64,000 nt of DNA from Christensenella timonensis. Its GTDB lineage: Bacteria > Bacillota > Clostridia > Christensenellales > Christensenellaceae. A program made the translations under genes and the position numbers. Shown piece by piece: positions 42,909 to 53,739 of this stretch. A model generated the notes under the pieces. It worked only from the letters and a program-made list of their open reading frames with translations. It did not search any database and was not told the DNA's origin. The stretch covers positions 1,302,001 to 1,366,000 of the forward strand of contig NZ_FLKP01000002.1 in the NCBI RefSeq assembly GCF_900087015.1, written 5' to 3'. Within the stretch, counting starts at the first letter, position 1. Every line of letters starts with the position of its first letter.

Positions 42909-44039
42909 ATGCTGGGACTGTATTTTCACATACCGTTTTGCATCAAAAAATGCGCATATTGTGATTTTGTATCGACGGGGCAGCAAAGCAAGATCGCCCC
43001 GTATATGCACGCGCTCCAAAAAGAAACGGAGCTCATCGGCGGAATGTACAACAAGGCCGTGGATTCCGTATTTTTTGGCGGGGGAACGCCTTCGCTGATC
43101 GATGAGGATTATATCGGCCGGATCATGGATACGGTGCGGCGGCTTTTCAAATTCCGGGAGGATGCGGAGGTGACGCTGGAAGCGAATCCGTGCTCGCTGA
43201 CGCCGGGAAAATTGGCGGCCTATCAAAAGGCGGGCATCAACCGATTGAGTATCGGCTTGCAGGCGGCGCAGGATCAACATTTGAAAACGCTGGGACGGCA
43301 GCATACGGTTGCGATGTTCGATGAAGCGTTTGGGATGGCGCGGGAAGCAGGCTTTGAGAACATCAATGTCGATGCGATCTATGCGCTGCCGGGGCAGGAG
43401 CTTGCGGAATGGGAGGAAACGCTGTTCCATATCCTGCATAAAAAACCCGAGCACGTTTCCGCATATGCCTTGAAGATCGAGCAGGGAACGCCTATGGCGC
43501 GTATGGTAGCGGACGGGGAGATCACGCCAGCCGACGAGGACACGGATGTGCGCATGTACCATATGGCGCAAGCGATCCTGGGCAACAAAGGCTATACAAA
43601 TTACGAGATATCGAATTTTGCGATCGCCGGGTATGAATGTGCGCACAACCTGAAATATTGGAACTTAAAGGATTATATCGGTCTCGGTGTTTCCGCGCAT
43701 TCGTGTATCGAGCGCCTGCGTTTTGCGAACACGGAAAACATCGACGGGTATATCAAAAATATGGGTAAGGGGGCCCTGCGTTATGAACAGTCCGACTTTA
43801 TCGACGATACGGAGCGCAAGGTCGAATATATCATGCTCAAGCTGCGCCTGAAAAAAGGGTTTTTGCTTTATGACTACAAGAGCCGTTTTGGCGAGGATTT
43901 TTTGCTGACGCATGCGCAGGAGCTGAAAAAAGCGTGCAGCGAAGGGCTTTGCGTGGTGAAGGATGATTGCGTCATGCCTACAAAAAGAGGATTTGACCTG
44001 CAAAACAGGCTGGTTTCGATCCTGATTGAGAATATGTGA
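42909..44039 (+). CDS. hemW: HemW-type radical SAM heme chaperone
   Basis: Formerly annotated as oxygen-independent coproporphyrinogen oxidase; HemW proteins bind heme and deliver it to target enzymes. The cluster motif is C11-x3-C15-x2-C18 in HIPFCIKKCAYCDF, the HemW form, and FFGGGTPSL follows. Length is 376 residues. It lies four bases after lepA. No heme-synthesis gene accompanies it. Whether this organism has heme is not known. Confidence 0.9.
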   Translation: MLGLYFHIPFCIKKCAYCDFVSTGQQSKIAPYMHALQKETELIGGMYNKAVDSVFFGGGTPSLIDEDYIGRIMDTVRRLFKFREDAEVTLEANPCSLTPGKLAAYQKAGINRLSIGLQAAQDQHLKTLGRQHTVAMFDEAFGMAREAGFENINVDAIYALPGQELAEWEETLFHILHKKPEHVSAYALKIEQGTPMARMVADGEITPADEDTDVRMYHMAQAILGNKGYTNYEISNFAIAGYECAHNLKYWNLKDYIGLGVSAHSCIERLRFANTENIDGYIKNMGKGALRYEQSDFIDDTERKVEYIMLKLRLKKGFLLYDYKSRFGEDFLLTHAQELKKACSEGLCVVKDDCVMPTKRGFDLQNRLVSILIENM

Positions 44040-44091
44040 CCGCTATTCACAATAAGTTCATGAACAGTCGCTATAATTTTATCAATCGAAC

Positions 44092-44120
44092 TTGACAACC
44101 ACCGCGTGCGGTGGTATCTT
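44092..44120 (+). promoter_or_regulatory. promoter of the hrcA operon with a palindrome in its spacer
   Basis: TTGACA at 44092-44097 and TATCTT at 44115-44120, spacer 17 bp. The palindrome CCACCGCGTGCGGTGG occupies 44099-44114, almost the whole spacer. CIRCE follows the -10. Confidence 0.75.
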
Positions 44121-44131
44121 TATATCAAGGA

Positions 44132-44158
44132 TTAGCACTCGACGTTGATGAGTGCTAA
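44132..44158 (+). promoter_or_regulatory. CIRCE element (HrcA operator)
   Basis: TTAGCACTC, nine bases, GAGTGCTAA: a perfect CIRCE inverted repeat. It starts 12 bp after the -10, so it overlaps the start of the transcript and serves as the operator for HrcA, the first gene of this operon. Confidence 0.98.
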
Positions 44159-44160
44159 CA

Positions 44161-44183
44161 AATCGGTTTGAGACCGGTTTTTT
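44161..44183 (+). other. short terminator-like hairpin after CIRCE
   Basis: AATCGGT pairs with ACCGGTT (one wobble) around TTGAG, with six T residues in the region. The stem has only seven pairs, so it may be a weak attenuator or have no function. Confidence 0.4.
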
Positions 44184-44214
44184 GTGTATACAAATAAGGA
44201 AAGGAGTGTGCGGC

Positions 44215-45252
44215 ATGGAATTATCGGATAGAAAACTGAAGATATTAAAGGCCATTATCGATGATTATATCGATACGGGTATTCCTGTCGGTTCGCGCAC
44301 GCTTTCCAAAAAACCGGATCTTGACTACAGCCCGGCGACGATACGGAATGAGATGGCTGACCTTGAAGATATGGGTTTTTTAGACCAGCCCCATACTTCA
44401 GCGGGAAGGACACCCAGCGACAAGGCGTACAGGCTCTATGTAGACCGGATGATGCACATCGGCCGTGTCACCAAGGACGAGGCGCTTTTCATCCGCCACT
44501 ATTTTGACGCGCGCATTGGTGAGATCGGCGAGGTTCTGGAATCGGCGGCCAAAGCGCTTTCGGACGCGACCAAGCACATTTCCATGGTGACTGCGCCCAA
44601 TCTGGAAAGTGTAAAACTGCGCCGCATCCAGCTTGTAAAGATTACGGAAACAAAGGCGATGCTGATCTTCGTAACGGACAACGGCATTGTGCAGGACCAG
44701 ATGATTACTGTGCCCGCAGGAATGGACGCGCACCAGATGGAGCTCCTTTCCAATATGCTGACAGACAAGGTGCAGAACGCTTCCCTAAAGGAGGCGGGCG
44801 GGATTATCGAGGGCATATGCAAAGATACGCTTGAAGAACAGCGCGTCATTATGGATAAGGTGCTGGAAGCGATCAATTTGAGCCGCGAAAAAAAGGAAAT
44901 GGTTTTTGGCGGGGCGCAGAACATTTTCAATTACCCGGAATATAAGGACGTTTCAAAAGCGCAGCATTTCTTGCAGCTTTTGGAGACCAAGGACATGCTC
45001 TACCAGGTGATGTCAAATGCAACGGATCTGGAATTTTCAATCCGCATCGGCAGGGAGAACCCGTATGACGACTTTAAGGATATGAGTATCGTGACGGCGA
45101 CATATAAGATTGGCGGGGAGAAGATTGGGTCGTTTGGTGTGATCGGACCGACACGTATGGATTATGCCCGCGTGCTCTCCGTCCTTAATTATGTCGGAAT
45201 GAGTTTGAGCGATATCCTATCGTGTTTGCTGGAAACAGACGATAAGAAATAA
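44215..45252 (+). CDS. hrcA: heat-inducible transcription repressor HrcA
   Basis: Represses this operon through CIRCE; its folding depends on GroEL, which ties repression to chaperone supply. The N-terminal winged helix (LSDRKLKILKAIIDDYI, PVGSRTLSKK, SPATIRNEMADLEDMG) and PHTSAGRTPSDKAYRLYVD are diagnostic. Length is 345 residues. ATG 44215 has AAGGAG eight bases ahead; an in-frame start at 44152 would lie in the CIRCE element. Confidence 0.97.
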   Translation: MELSDRKLKILKAIIDDYIDTGIPVGSRTLSKKPDLDYSPATIRNEMADLEDMGFLDQPHTSAGRTPSDKAYRLYVDRMMHIGRVTKDEALFIRHYFDARIGEIGEVLESAAKALSDATKHISMVTAPNLESVKLRRIQLVKITETKAMLIFVTDNGIVQDQMITVPAGMDAHQMELLSNMLTDKVQNASLKEAGGIIEGICKDTLEEQRVIMDKVLEAINLSREKKEMVFGGAQNIFNYPEYKDVSKAQHFLQLLETKDMLYQVMSNATDLEFSIRIGRENPYDDFKDMSIVTATYKIGGEKIGSFGVIGPTRMDYARVLSVLNYVGMSLSDILSCLLETDDKK

Positions 45253-45271
45253 ATAAGGCAGGTACAGGAAA

Positions 45272-45868
45272 TTGGCACAAAAAAAACATACGCAGGCAAA
45301 AGAACAGGAAAAAACCAAGCAGGAACCCGACTTGAAAGAGAAGGAAGCCGAAACGGATCAGGAAGAAGGCTCTGGACAGGAAGAAAAAGCATGTGAGGCA
45401 GGGGCCGACGAAAGCAAGGAAGACAAATTAAGCGAGCAGTTAAAGGCGCTGGAGGCGGAAAAAGACGAATATGTGAATGCGCTGATCCGTGAACGGGCGG
45501 ATTTTGAGAACTATAAAAAACGCAACGCGGATTTGTCCGCAAATTCTTACCAGAACGGCGTTGCGGATGCGGCAACGGCAATGCTGCCCGTGCTCGATAA
45601 TTTTGAACGGGCGTTGGCAACAGAGTGCGGCGACCAGGCTTTTTTGGACGGCGTGGGCATGATTATGCGGCAGTTCCAGGAGGCGCTCAAGAACCTGGGG
45701 GTAGAGGAGATCGCCGCCGACGGACAGTTTGACCCGGAATTCCACAATGCGGTGATGCAGGTGGAAGAGGAGGGGCGTGAGCCCAACAGCATCGTGGAGG
45801 TGCTGCAAAAAGGATATATCCTCAAAGGGAAGGTGTTGCGGCACACGATGGTAAAAGTAGCGAAGTAA
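45272..45868 (+). CDS. grpE: nucleotide exchange factor GrpE
   Basis: Releases ADP from DnaK. The first 55 residues are highly charged and disordered. The long helix follows (LKALEAEKDEYVNALIRERADFENYKKR), then the C-terminal beta domain with MPVLDNFERAL-like MLPVLDNFERAL and GYILKGKVLRHTMVKV. Length is 198 residues. Translation starts at TTG 45272 behind ACAGGAAA, which should keep its level below that of DnaK. Confidence 0.95.
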   Translation: MAQKKHTQAKEQEKTKQEPDLKEKEAETDQEEGSGQEEKACEAGADESKEDKLSEQLKALEAEKDEYVNALIRERADFENYKKRNADLSANSYQNGVADAATAMLPVLDNFERALATECGDQAFLDGVGMIMRQFQEALKNLGVEEIAADGQFDPEFHNAVMQVEEEGREPNSIVEVLQKGYILKGKVLRHTMVKVAK

Positions 45869-45931
45869 AACGCATACAGCGTTTTGCAATAAATTGTAAA
45901 AATGGAAATCATATTTAGGAGGACGAAATAA

Positions 45932-47824
<1,893 letters not shown>

Positions 47825-47849
47825 TCATAATATCAATAGAAAACTTCCT

Positions 47850-47880
47850 GAAAAGCCAGAGCGGTAAGCTTTGGCTTTTC
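47850..47880 (+). other. stem-loop between dnaK and dnaJ
   Basis: GAAAAGCCAGAGC pairs with GCTTTGGCTTTTC (one G-U pair) around GGTAA: 13 base pairs with no T run after it. It probably protects dnaK mRNA or marks a processing point, which would lower dnaJ relative to dnaK. Confidence 0.65.
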
Positions 47881-47915
47881 GGAGGTTAGGAATCTTTGGG
47901 AGAGGTATATGACAC

Positions 47916-49028
47916 TTGGCTAAGGACTATTATGAAACACTGGGCGTTGACAAAAACGCCAGTGCAGACGAAATCAAAAGTGCATACAGGAAACTGGCAA
48001 AGCAGTATCACCCGGATATGAACAAGGGCGACGAGGGTGCGGCGCAGAAATTCAAGGAAGTGAACGAAGCTTATCAGGTTTTAAGCGACGACCAGAAGCG
48101 CCAGCAGTACGACACGTTCGGCACTGCGGACATGGGCGGCGCCGGGGGTTACGGCGGTCAGGGCGGCTTTGGCGGGTTTGAAGGCTTCGGCGGCTTTGGC
48201 GATATTTTCGACAACATTTTTGGCGGAGGAATGCGCCAGCAAAGGGGTGGCCCGCAGCGGGGCAGCGATATCCGCGTGAATATGCGCATCAGCTTTGAGC
48301 AGGCCGCAAACGGGCTGAAAGAAGAAATCAACGTCAATCGTCTGGAAAAATGCGATACCTGCAGCGGAACGGGAGCAAAGCCAGGTACGCAGAGACGTAC
48401 CTGCCCGACGTGCAACGGAACGGGGCAGCAAAGGGTGCAGCAGCAGACGATGTTCGGCAATTTTGTCAACGTACAGACTTGCCCGACCTGCGGCGGAGAA
48501 GGAACCATTGTGGATTCTCCCTGCGAAGACTGCAAGGGGAAAGGTACCAAACAAAAGCAGCGCACAATCATGGTCAATGTCCCGGCAGGGATCGACAACG
48601 GCCAGGTGCTGACCATGCGCGGGGAAGGAAATGCGGGAAAGCACGGCGGCCCTGCCGGCGACCTGCAGATCGTGATCTCCGTAAAACCGCATAAGCTGTT
48701 TGAACGCCTGGGGTACGATCTTTACCTCGATATGAACATCAACATGATGCAGGCGGCGCTCGGCGACGAGATCGAGGTACCGGTGCTGGACGGTAAGGTG
48801 CGCTATAAGGTGGAGCCGGGGACACAGCCGGGTACGGTATTCCGCTTGAAGGGCAAAGGGATCAAATACCTGAACAGTAACCGCACGGGGGATCTTTATG
48901 TACGCGCAAATGTGCAAATTCCCAAGAAATTGAGCGAGAAACAGAAGAAGATATTGCGCGATTTTGGAGATAAGGCCAAGGCAAAGGATCGTGAGGCTGA
49001 GTTTGTAAAACCAAAGGACGCGTTTTAA
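47916..49028 (+). CDS. dnaJ: molecular chaperone DnaJ (Hsp40)
   Basis: DnaK co-chaperone. The J domain has HPD (in KQYHPDM) at about residues 32-34, then a Gly/Phe-rich linker (70-110). Four zinc repeats [24 protein letters not shown] and CEDCKGKG make it a type I DnaJ, and the C-terminal substrate domains follow. Length is 370 residues. Translation begins at TTG 47916. Last gene of the operon; no clear terminator was found before the next promoter. Confidence 0.97.
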   Translation: MAKDYYETLGVDKNASADEIKSAYRKLAKQYHPDMNKGDEGAAQKFKEVNEAYQVLSDDQKRQQYDTFGTADMGGAGGYGGQGGFGGFEGFGGFGDIFDNIFGGGMRQQRGGPQRGSDIRVNMRISFEQAANGLKEEINVNRLEKCDTCSGTGAKPGTQRRTCPTCNGTGQQRVQQQTMFGNFVNVQTCPTCGGEGTIVDSPCEDCKGKGTKQKQRTIMVNVPAGIDNGQVLTMRGEGNAGKHGGPAGDLQIVISVKPHKLFERLGYDLYLDMNINMMQAALGDEIEVPVLDGKVRYKVEPGTQPGTVFRLKGKGIKYLNSNRTGDLYVRANVQIPKKLSEKQKKILRDFGDKAKAKDREAEFVKPKDAF

Positions 49029-49073
49029 AAGCAGGCGGCATTGTAAAAATCGCAAGATATTGTGCCTTTCAAG

Positions 49074-49102
49074 TTGACAGGTTCATGAAAATTGGATATA
49101 AT
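49074..49102 (+). promoter_or_regulatory. consensus promoter of the 89-residue membrane protein gene
   Basis: TTGACA at 49074-49079 and TATAAT at 49097-49102, spacer 17 bp: a perfect sigma-A match. Confidence 0.85.
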
Positions 49103-49108
49103 GTGCTT

Positions 49109-49124
49109 GGTCACATATGTGACC
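49109..49124 (+). other. perfect 16-bp palindrome at the transcription start
   Basis: GGTCACATATGTGACC begins seven bases after the -10. It could be a repressor operator, or it could fold in RNA as a 5' end hairpin (six pairs, loop ATAT) that protects the message. Confidence 0.65.
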
Positions 49125-49153
49125 GAAAATGAAAGAGGAGGAATTTATACATT

Positions 49154-49423
49154 ATGACAGCATTAATTCTCGGAATCATAGCAGCCGTATGCACAGGTCT
49201 TTCCTTCGCACAGATCCCATTCGTAGGCTTTATCGGTATCGTTCTCGGTATCGTTGCGTGGGTAATGGGTGCGAAAGCGGTCAAAGCGAATCCGGCTGAC
49301 GGACAGGCAAAGGCTGGTAAAATCCTGGGCATGATCGTAACGATCCTGGCAATCATTTCGGTTATTATTGTAGCAGTTGCAGCGGCAGCGCTGGTTGGTA
49401 CAATGATGGGCGCGATGATGTAA
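49154..49423 (+). CDS. small two-helix membrane protein, unknown function
   Basis: 89 residues with two hydrophobic helices (about 3-42 with a break at PFVGF, and 56-85) joined by a polar loop KAVKANPADGQAKAG. The layout resembles DUF4190-like small membrane proteins. AGAGGAGGA precedes ATG with good spacing. Codon choice is like that of well expressed genes. Its promoter and ribosome binding site are among the strongest in the window, which implies abundance, but no function can be named. Confidence 0.8.
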   Translation: MTALILGIIAAVCTGLSFAQIPFVGFIGIVLGIVAWVMGAKAVKANPADGQAKAGKILGMIVTILAIISVIIVAVAAAALVGTMMGAMM

Positions 49424-49441
49424 TCACCGGCATACAAAGAC

Positions 49442-49476
49442 AAAAAAGATCCTGCCAGGCGGCAGGATCTTTTTTA
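49442..49476 (+). terminator. terminator after the small membrane protein gene
   Basis: AAAAAAGATCCTGCC pairs with GGCAGGATCTTTTTT around AGGC. Confidence 0.92.
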
Positions 49477-49585
49477 TTGTTTCAAACGTCATGTAAACTT
49501 CAGCCTGCCCTAACAATATGTACATGTGGATTTCACACTGGACAGCCATACTGAAAATATCATAGCGGAAAGGAAAGCACAGGTG

Positions 49586-50656
49586 ATGAAAAAAATGATG
49601 GCAGTCATATTGACGGTTTTGCTGTCCGCGGCAGTCGTTAGCTGCAGCAGTAAGGAAGTAGAGGGCGTAATGCAAAATGTAAGTTCCGCCGATGTGGTAT
49701 CGACCATTACAGATACACCGGACGGGACGGCTATAACGCTTAAGGAGAGTGACACACAGATCAGTGGAGCGGGAGCACAGGCCGACGGCGCGGACGTCAC
49801 GATCTCATCGGCAGGGACTTACAATATATCTGGTGAGACAACGGACGGGACGGTCACGGTCGATGCGCCGGGAGGGGAAGTCGTCCTGATCTTGAACGGG
49901 GTATCAATCAAGAGCGCCTCCGGGCCTGCGATCCTCATAAAGGATGCGGGTAGCGTGACGGTAACATTGGCGGATGGGACGGTCAATACTTTGGAGGATG
50001 CAGGGGAAAGCAATTATGACGGTGCGCTTTATGGATGTATCTCTTATACGATCAACGGCGAAGGGACGCTGGTCGTGAATGGGACGGCAGAAGAAGGTAT
50101 CGCGAGCGAGATGCACTTGACGATCGAAAGCGGTACTATCGAAATCACAGCTTCTGACGACGGAATCAACGCCAACAACGACGGTGTGAGCGAGATCATC
50201 ATCAATGGGGGCACGATCTATATCAACGCAGGAGGCGATGGGATCGATTCCAACGGCTCTATCGAAATGAACGGGGGTACGGTCGTGACCTTCGGGGCGG
50301 TAAACGACGCAAACGGCGGCCTCGATGCAGACAGCGGTATCACCATGAACGGAGGAACAGTGCTGGCCACGGGTGCGAACATCTCTACCCCGTCGGGGGG
50401 TGCGCAAAAATATATCGTGGCAAGCGTAAACGGCCAGGCGGGCGATACAGTCTCGATCGGCGCAAACGGTGCGGAACTCTTTTCGGCAGAGCTTGCACAG
50501 ACATGCCGGATGATCTTGTATTCCAGTCCGGATATCGAAGAGGGCGCCGTTTATGATGTGTCCCTCAACGGGACGGTGCAGGCGAGCGTGACCACGGATG
50601 ACGTGAACGCTGCAGGTGGTCCGGGAGGCGGTAAACAGCCGATGCCAATGAACTGA
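49586..50656 (+). CDS. secreted lipoprotein with parallel beta-helix carbohydrate-binding-like domain
   Basis: Signal peptide with lipobox VVSC near residue 20. From about residue 90 onward, repeating short strands (GTYNISGETTDG, GTLVVNGTAEEGI, GTIEITASDDGINANND, GTIYINAGGDGIDSNG, GGTVVTFGAVN) build a right-handed beta-helix with Asp/Asn-Gly turns. This resembles the Cthe_2159 type of polysaccharide-binding protein (DUF4353). The Asp-rich turns could bind calcium. ATG 49586 is chosen with AGGAAAG upstream; a longer in-frame start lacks a signal. The C-terminus is Gly/Pro/Met rich. Confidence 0.82.
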   Translation: MKKMMAVILTVLLSAAVVSCSSKEVEGVMQNVSSADVVSTITDTPDGTAITLKESDTQISGAGAQADGADVTISSAGTYNISGETTDGTVTVDAPGGEVVLILNGVSIKSASGPAILIKDAGSVTVTLADGTVNTLEDAGESNYDGALYGCISYTINGEGTLVVNGTAEEGIASEMHLTIESGTIEITASDDGINANNDGVSEIIINGGTIYINAGGDGIDSNGSIEMNGGTVVTFGAVNDANGGLDADSGITMNGGTVLATGANISTPSGGAQKYIVASVNGQAGDTVSIGANGAELFSAELAQTCRMILYSSPDIEEGAVYDVSLNGTVQASVTTDDVNAAGGPGGGKQPMPMN

Positions 50657-50664
50657 AAATGCCG

Positions 50665-50701
50665 AAAGCCGGAGTCCTGGTGCGGGATCTCCGGCTTTTT
50701 T
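50665..50701 (+). terminator. terminator after the beta-helix lipoprotein gene
   Basis: AAAGCCGGAG pairs with CTCCGGCTTT around a 14-base loop, with six T residues. Confidence 0.88.
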
Positions 50702-50771
50702 GTATATTTGCATTCGGGCCGGGTTTATGGGTATAATAAAAAGAATAAATATTTTAGGAGAGCAGTGGAGC

Positions 50772-51713
50772 ATGGATTGGTTAAAGATCAGTGTTTTTAC
50801 GCAAAAGGAAGCGGAAGAGATCGTTACGGCGCTGTTGATGGAGGCCGGCGCGCACGGCGTATCCGTCGAAGGGGACAACGAAGCGTGTGCGAAAGGCGGA
50901 TTGCCGTGGGACTATCTTTCTGACGAGGTCACGAAAAAGGCGCCGTTTTGCGTGGCGGCTTTTTTCCCGTGCGACGGCAATGAAGGGGCCGTACTGGACG
51001 ATATCCAACGCAGGATCGGCGATGTACGCAGCATGAACCTGGGCCTGCCGCTGGGGACGCTGGAAGTAAAAACAGACGTGGTGTATGAACAGGACTGGGA
51101 GAATGCGTGGAAGGCGTATTTCAAACCGGCCAAGATTTCCGATTTTTTTGTCATCAAACCGACATGGGAGGATTATGAGGCGAAAAAGGACGAGATCATC
51201 ATCGAGATCGATCCGGGGATGGCCTTTGGCACGGGCAACCACGAAACCACGCGTATGTGCGTACACCTGCTGGAAGAATATATGGAGCCGGGCATGACGG
51301 TCATTGACGCGGGATGCGGCAGCGGTATCCTTTCCATTGCCGCGGCGAAGCTGGGGGCTCAGAAAATATATGCGCTTGATTTAGACCCGGTCGCCGTCGA
51401 GGTAACGAGTGAAAATGCGGCGCTTAACGGATGTGAAGATGTGATCGGGGCGCAAAAATCCGACTTGCTTTCTGAAGTGCCGGAAGGGGAAAAGGCGGAT
51501 ATCGTTGTGGCAAACATCATCGCAGACGTGGTGATCAGCTTGAACAGTATTGCAAAGCATTACCTGAAGGTAGGCGGTATGTATGTTTGCTCGGGCATCA
51601 TCGATTCGCGCCTGGGGGATGTACGCAAGTCCATCGAAGGGGAAGGCTATAAGGTCATTCAGATTTTAGAGGATGGGGAATGGCGGGCGATCGCCTGTAA
51701 GTACAGAGGATGA
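50772..51713 (+). CDS. prmA: ribosomal protein L11 methyltransferase
   Basis: SAM-dependent methylation of ribosomal protein L11. The N-terminal substrate domain (about 1-120) is followed by a Rossmann methyltransferase with FGTGNHETTRM and DAGCGSGILSIAA, and then NIIADV. Length is 313 residues. ATG 50772 has GGAGAGCAGTGGAG upstream. The stop overlaps the rsmE start as ATGA. In Bacillota prmA often follows dnaJ; here two genes intervene. Confidence 0.95.
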   Translation: MDWLKISVFTQKEAEEIVTALLMEAGAHGVSVEGDNEACAKGGLPWDYLSDEVTKKAPFCVAAFFPCDGNEGAVLDDIQRRIGDVRSMNLGLPLGTLEVKTDVVYEQDWENAWKAYFKPAKISDFFVIKPTWEDYEAKKDEIIIEIDPGMAFGTGNHETTRMCVHLLEEYMEPGMTVIDAGCGSGILSIAAAKLGAQKIYALDLDPVAVEVTSENAALNGCEDVIGAQKSDLLSEVPEGEKADIVVANIIADVVISLNSIAKHYLKVGGMYVCSGIIDSRLGDVRKSIEGEGYKVIQILEDGEWRAIACKYRG

Positions 51714-52450
51714 AAAGGTTTTTTACACAGCAGGTCACGGATGGTGTGGCCTGCGTCACAGGGGGCGAAGCAAAGCATATTTCGCGCGTCCTTCGGATGG
51801 AGGCAGGGGATATGCTTATTCTCTTTGACGGCAGCGGGGCCGATTATACCGGAAAGATCAAGGCGGTCACGGCAGAAGCGGTAGAGATCGAGATATTGGG
51901 TAAACGGGAGGCGGGAAACGAACCGCGTGCGCGCATCCATATCTGCCAGGCGGTCATCAAAAGCGACCATCTGGATTATGTGGTACAAAAGTGTACGGAG
52001 ATGGGCGCGTATGATTTCATACCTTTTTTGAGCGAACGGTGCGTCAAGCGGCCGGATGAAAAATCTGCTGTTAAACTGGTAGAGCGTGAACGCAGGATCG
52101 CAATGGAAGCGGCGAAACAATGCGGAAGGTCACGCGTGCCCGGTGTGGACGGGATCGTGACGATTAGGGAATTGTCGGCGTGCTTGAAAGAAGCAAACGG
52201 ACTGGTGTTGCTGGCGTATGAGGATGAAAAAAGGACGCAGATCCGGCAGGTACTGGAGGCAAACCCGGACGAGAAGGATATCTATGTGGTTATCGGCCCG
52301 GAAGGCGGCTTCGCCAAAGAGGAAGCCGATATGTTGAAAGAGGCGGGCGCAAAGGTTTGCAGCCTGGGAAAGCTGATCCTGCGCAGCGAAACGGCGGGAT
52401 TGGCAGCTGCGGCGATGATCGGTTACCACCTGATGGGGGACGGCGTATGA
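51710..52450 (+). CDS. rsmE: 16S rRNA (uracil-1498-N3)-methyltransferase
   Basis: SPOUT-fold methyltransferase, 246 residues. An N-terminal PUA-like domain (HISRVLRMEAGD) leads to the knot with VVIGPEGGFAKEEADML and LGKLILRSETAG, the SAM-binding signatures of RsmE. Both its ends overlap neighbours by four bases (ATGA with prmA and with mtaB), so the three modification genes are translationally coupled. Confidence 0.96.
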   Translation: MKRFFTQQVTDGVACVTGGEAKHISRVLRMEAGDMLILFDGSGADYTGKIKAVTAEAVEIEILGKREAGNEPRARIHICQAVIKSDHLDYVVQKCTEMGAYDFIPFLSERCVKRPDEKSAVKLVERERRIAMEAAKQCGRSRVPGVDGIVTIRELSACLKEANGLVLLAYEDEKRTQIRQVLEANPDEKDIYVVIGPEGGFAKEEADMLKEAGAKVCSLGKLILRSETAGLAAAAMIGYHLMGDGV

Positions 52451-53727
52451 GGGTAGCGGCATATACGCTGGGCTGCAAGGTCAACCAGTACGATACCAAC
52501 GCCATGGTAGAGCTGCTTTTGCACGCAGGGTTTACGCAGGTGGGATTTGGGCAGGAAGCAGAGGTGTACCTGGTCAATACCTGCACAGTCACGAATATGG
52601 CGGACAAAAAATCGCGGAATATGATACGGCGTATCCACCACCGGTATCCGCATACAATCATTTGCGTATGCGGCTGCTTGGCGCAGCGCGACAGCGAAGA
52701 GGTCAGCAGGATAGAAGGCGTGAGCGCAGTGGTCGGCACGGAGGACAGGAGGAATATCGTCTCTGTGATCAATGCGTGCCTGAATGGTGGGAAAACCTGT
52801 CGGGTGCGTGAGATCAATAGCGGGGAAACCTTTGAGGAATTGAGCGTGCAAACCAGCGGGGAGCTTGAGCGCGGCTATATCAAGATACAGGAGGGCTGTA
52901 ATAATTTTTGCAGCTATTGCATCATCCCGTATGTGAGGGGGCGGGTGCGTTCCCGCGGAAGGCAGGATATCTTAAAGGAAGCCCGCGCGCTGGCATCCTC
53001 GGGGGTGCAGGAGATCGTACTCACGGGCATCCATATTTCCTCCTATGGACAGGAGAACGGGGAACCGTTGATCGGGATGCTGCAGGATTTGAATGCGCTC
53101 AGAGGGATCAGGCGCATTCGTTTGGGATCGCTCGAGCCGCATATCCTGGAACAACCGTTTTTGCAGGAATTATATGGGCTCAAGAAAATCTGCCCGCATT
53201 TTCATGTGTCGCTGCAAAGCGGCTGTGACAGCGTACTTTCGCGCATGAACCGTAAATATACTGCGGAGGAATTTGCGCAATATATCGAAAATGTCAGGAG
53301 GATTTATGAGGATCCTGCGGTGACGACGGACGTGATCACCGGCTTTCCGGGAGAAACAGAAGAGGATTTTGAAGAGACCGTGCGGTTTATAAAGCAAGTG
53401 GGATTTTCGCGTATGCATGTATTTCCCTATTCGGAACGGGAAGGGACGCCGGCGGCGGCTATGGGAGGCTCCGTCCCCATGCAATTGCGCAGGGAACGGG
53501 CGAACAGGCTGATCGATGCGGGGAAAAACATGGAAAAGGAATATGCCCTGCGGTTTTTGGACACTGTGCAGGAAGTGCTGTTCGAGCAGGAGGCAAAAGA
53601 CGGACTGGCGGAAGGGTATACGGATCGTTACCTGCGTGTACATGCAAAGGGGCGTCCGGGGATGCTTGAAAGGATTCTATTGAACCGTTATGAAGACGGT
53701 ATATTGTATGGAGAACAGGTAAGATAG
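52447..53727 (+). CDS. mtaB: tRNA t6A37 methylthiotransferase MtaB
   Basis: Adds a methylthio group to t6A37 of tRNAs reading ANN codons. The N-terminal cluster uses C10 (GCKVNQYD), C46 (NTCTVTN) and C77. The radical SAM cluster is C151-x3-C155-x2-C158 (CNNFCSYC), and a C-terminal TRAM-like domain follows. GCKVNQ rather than GCQMN separates MtaB from MiaB. ATG 52447 overlaps the rsmE stop. Length is 426 residues. Confidence 0.95.
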   Translation: MRVAAYTLGCKVNQYDTNAMVELLLHAGFTQVGFGQEAEVYLVNTCTVTNMADKKSRNMIRRIHHRYPHTIICVCGCLAQRDSEEVSRIEGVSAVVGTEDRRNIVSVINACLNGGKTCRVREINSGETFEELSVQTSGELERGYIKIQEGCNNFCSYCIIPYVRGRVRSRGRQDILKEARALASSGVQEIVLTGIHISSYGQENGEPLIGMLQDLNALRGIRRIRLGSLEPHILEQPFLQELYGLKKICPHFHVSLQSGCDSVLSRMNRKYTAEEFAQYIENVRRIYEDPAVTTDVITGFPGETEEDFEETVRFIKQVGFSRMHVFPYSEREGTPAAAMGGSVPMQLRRERANRLIDAGKNMEKEYALRFLDTVQEVLFEQEAKDGLAEGYTDRYLRVHAKGRPGMLERILLNRYEDGILYGEQVR

Positions 53728-53739
53728 GAGAGTATGGAA

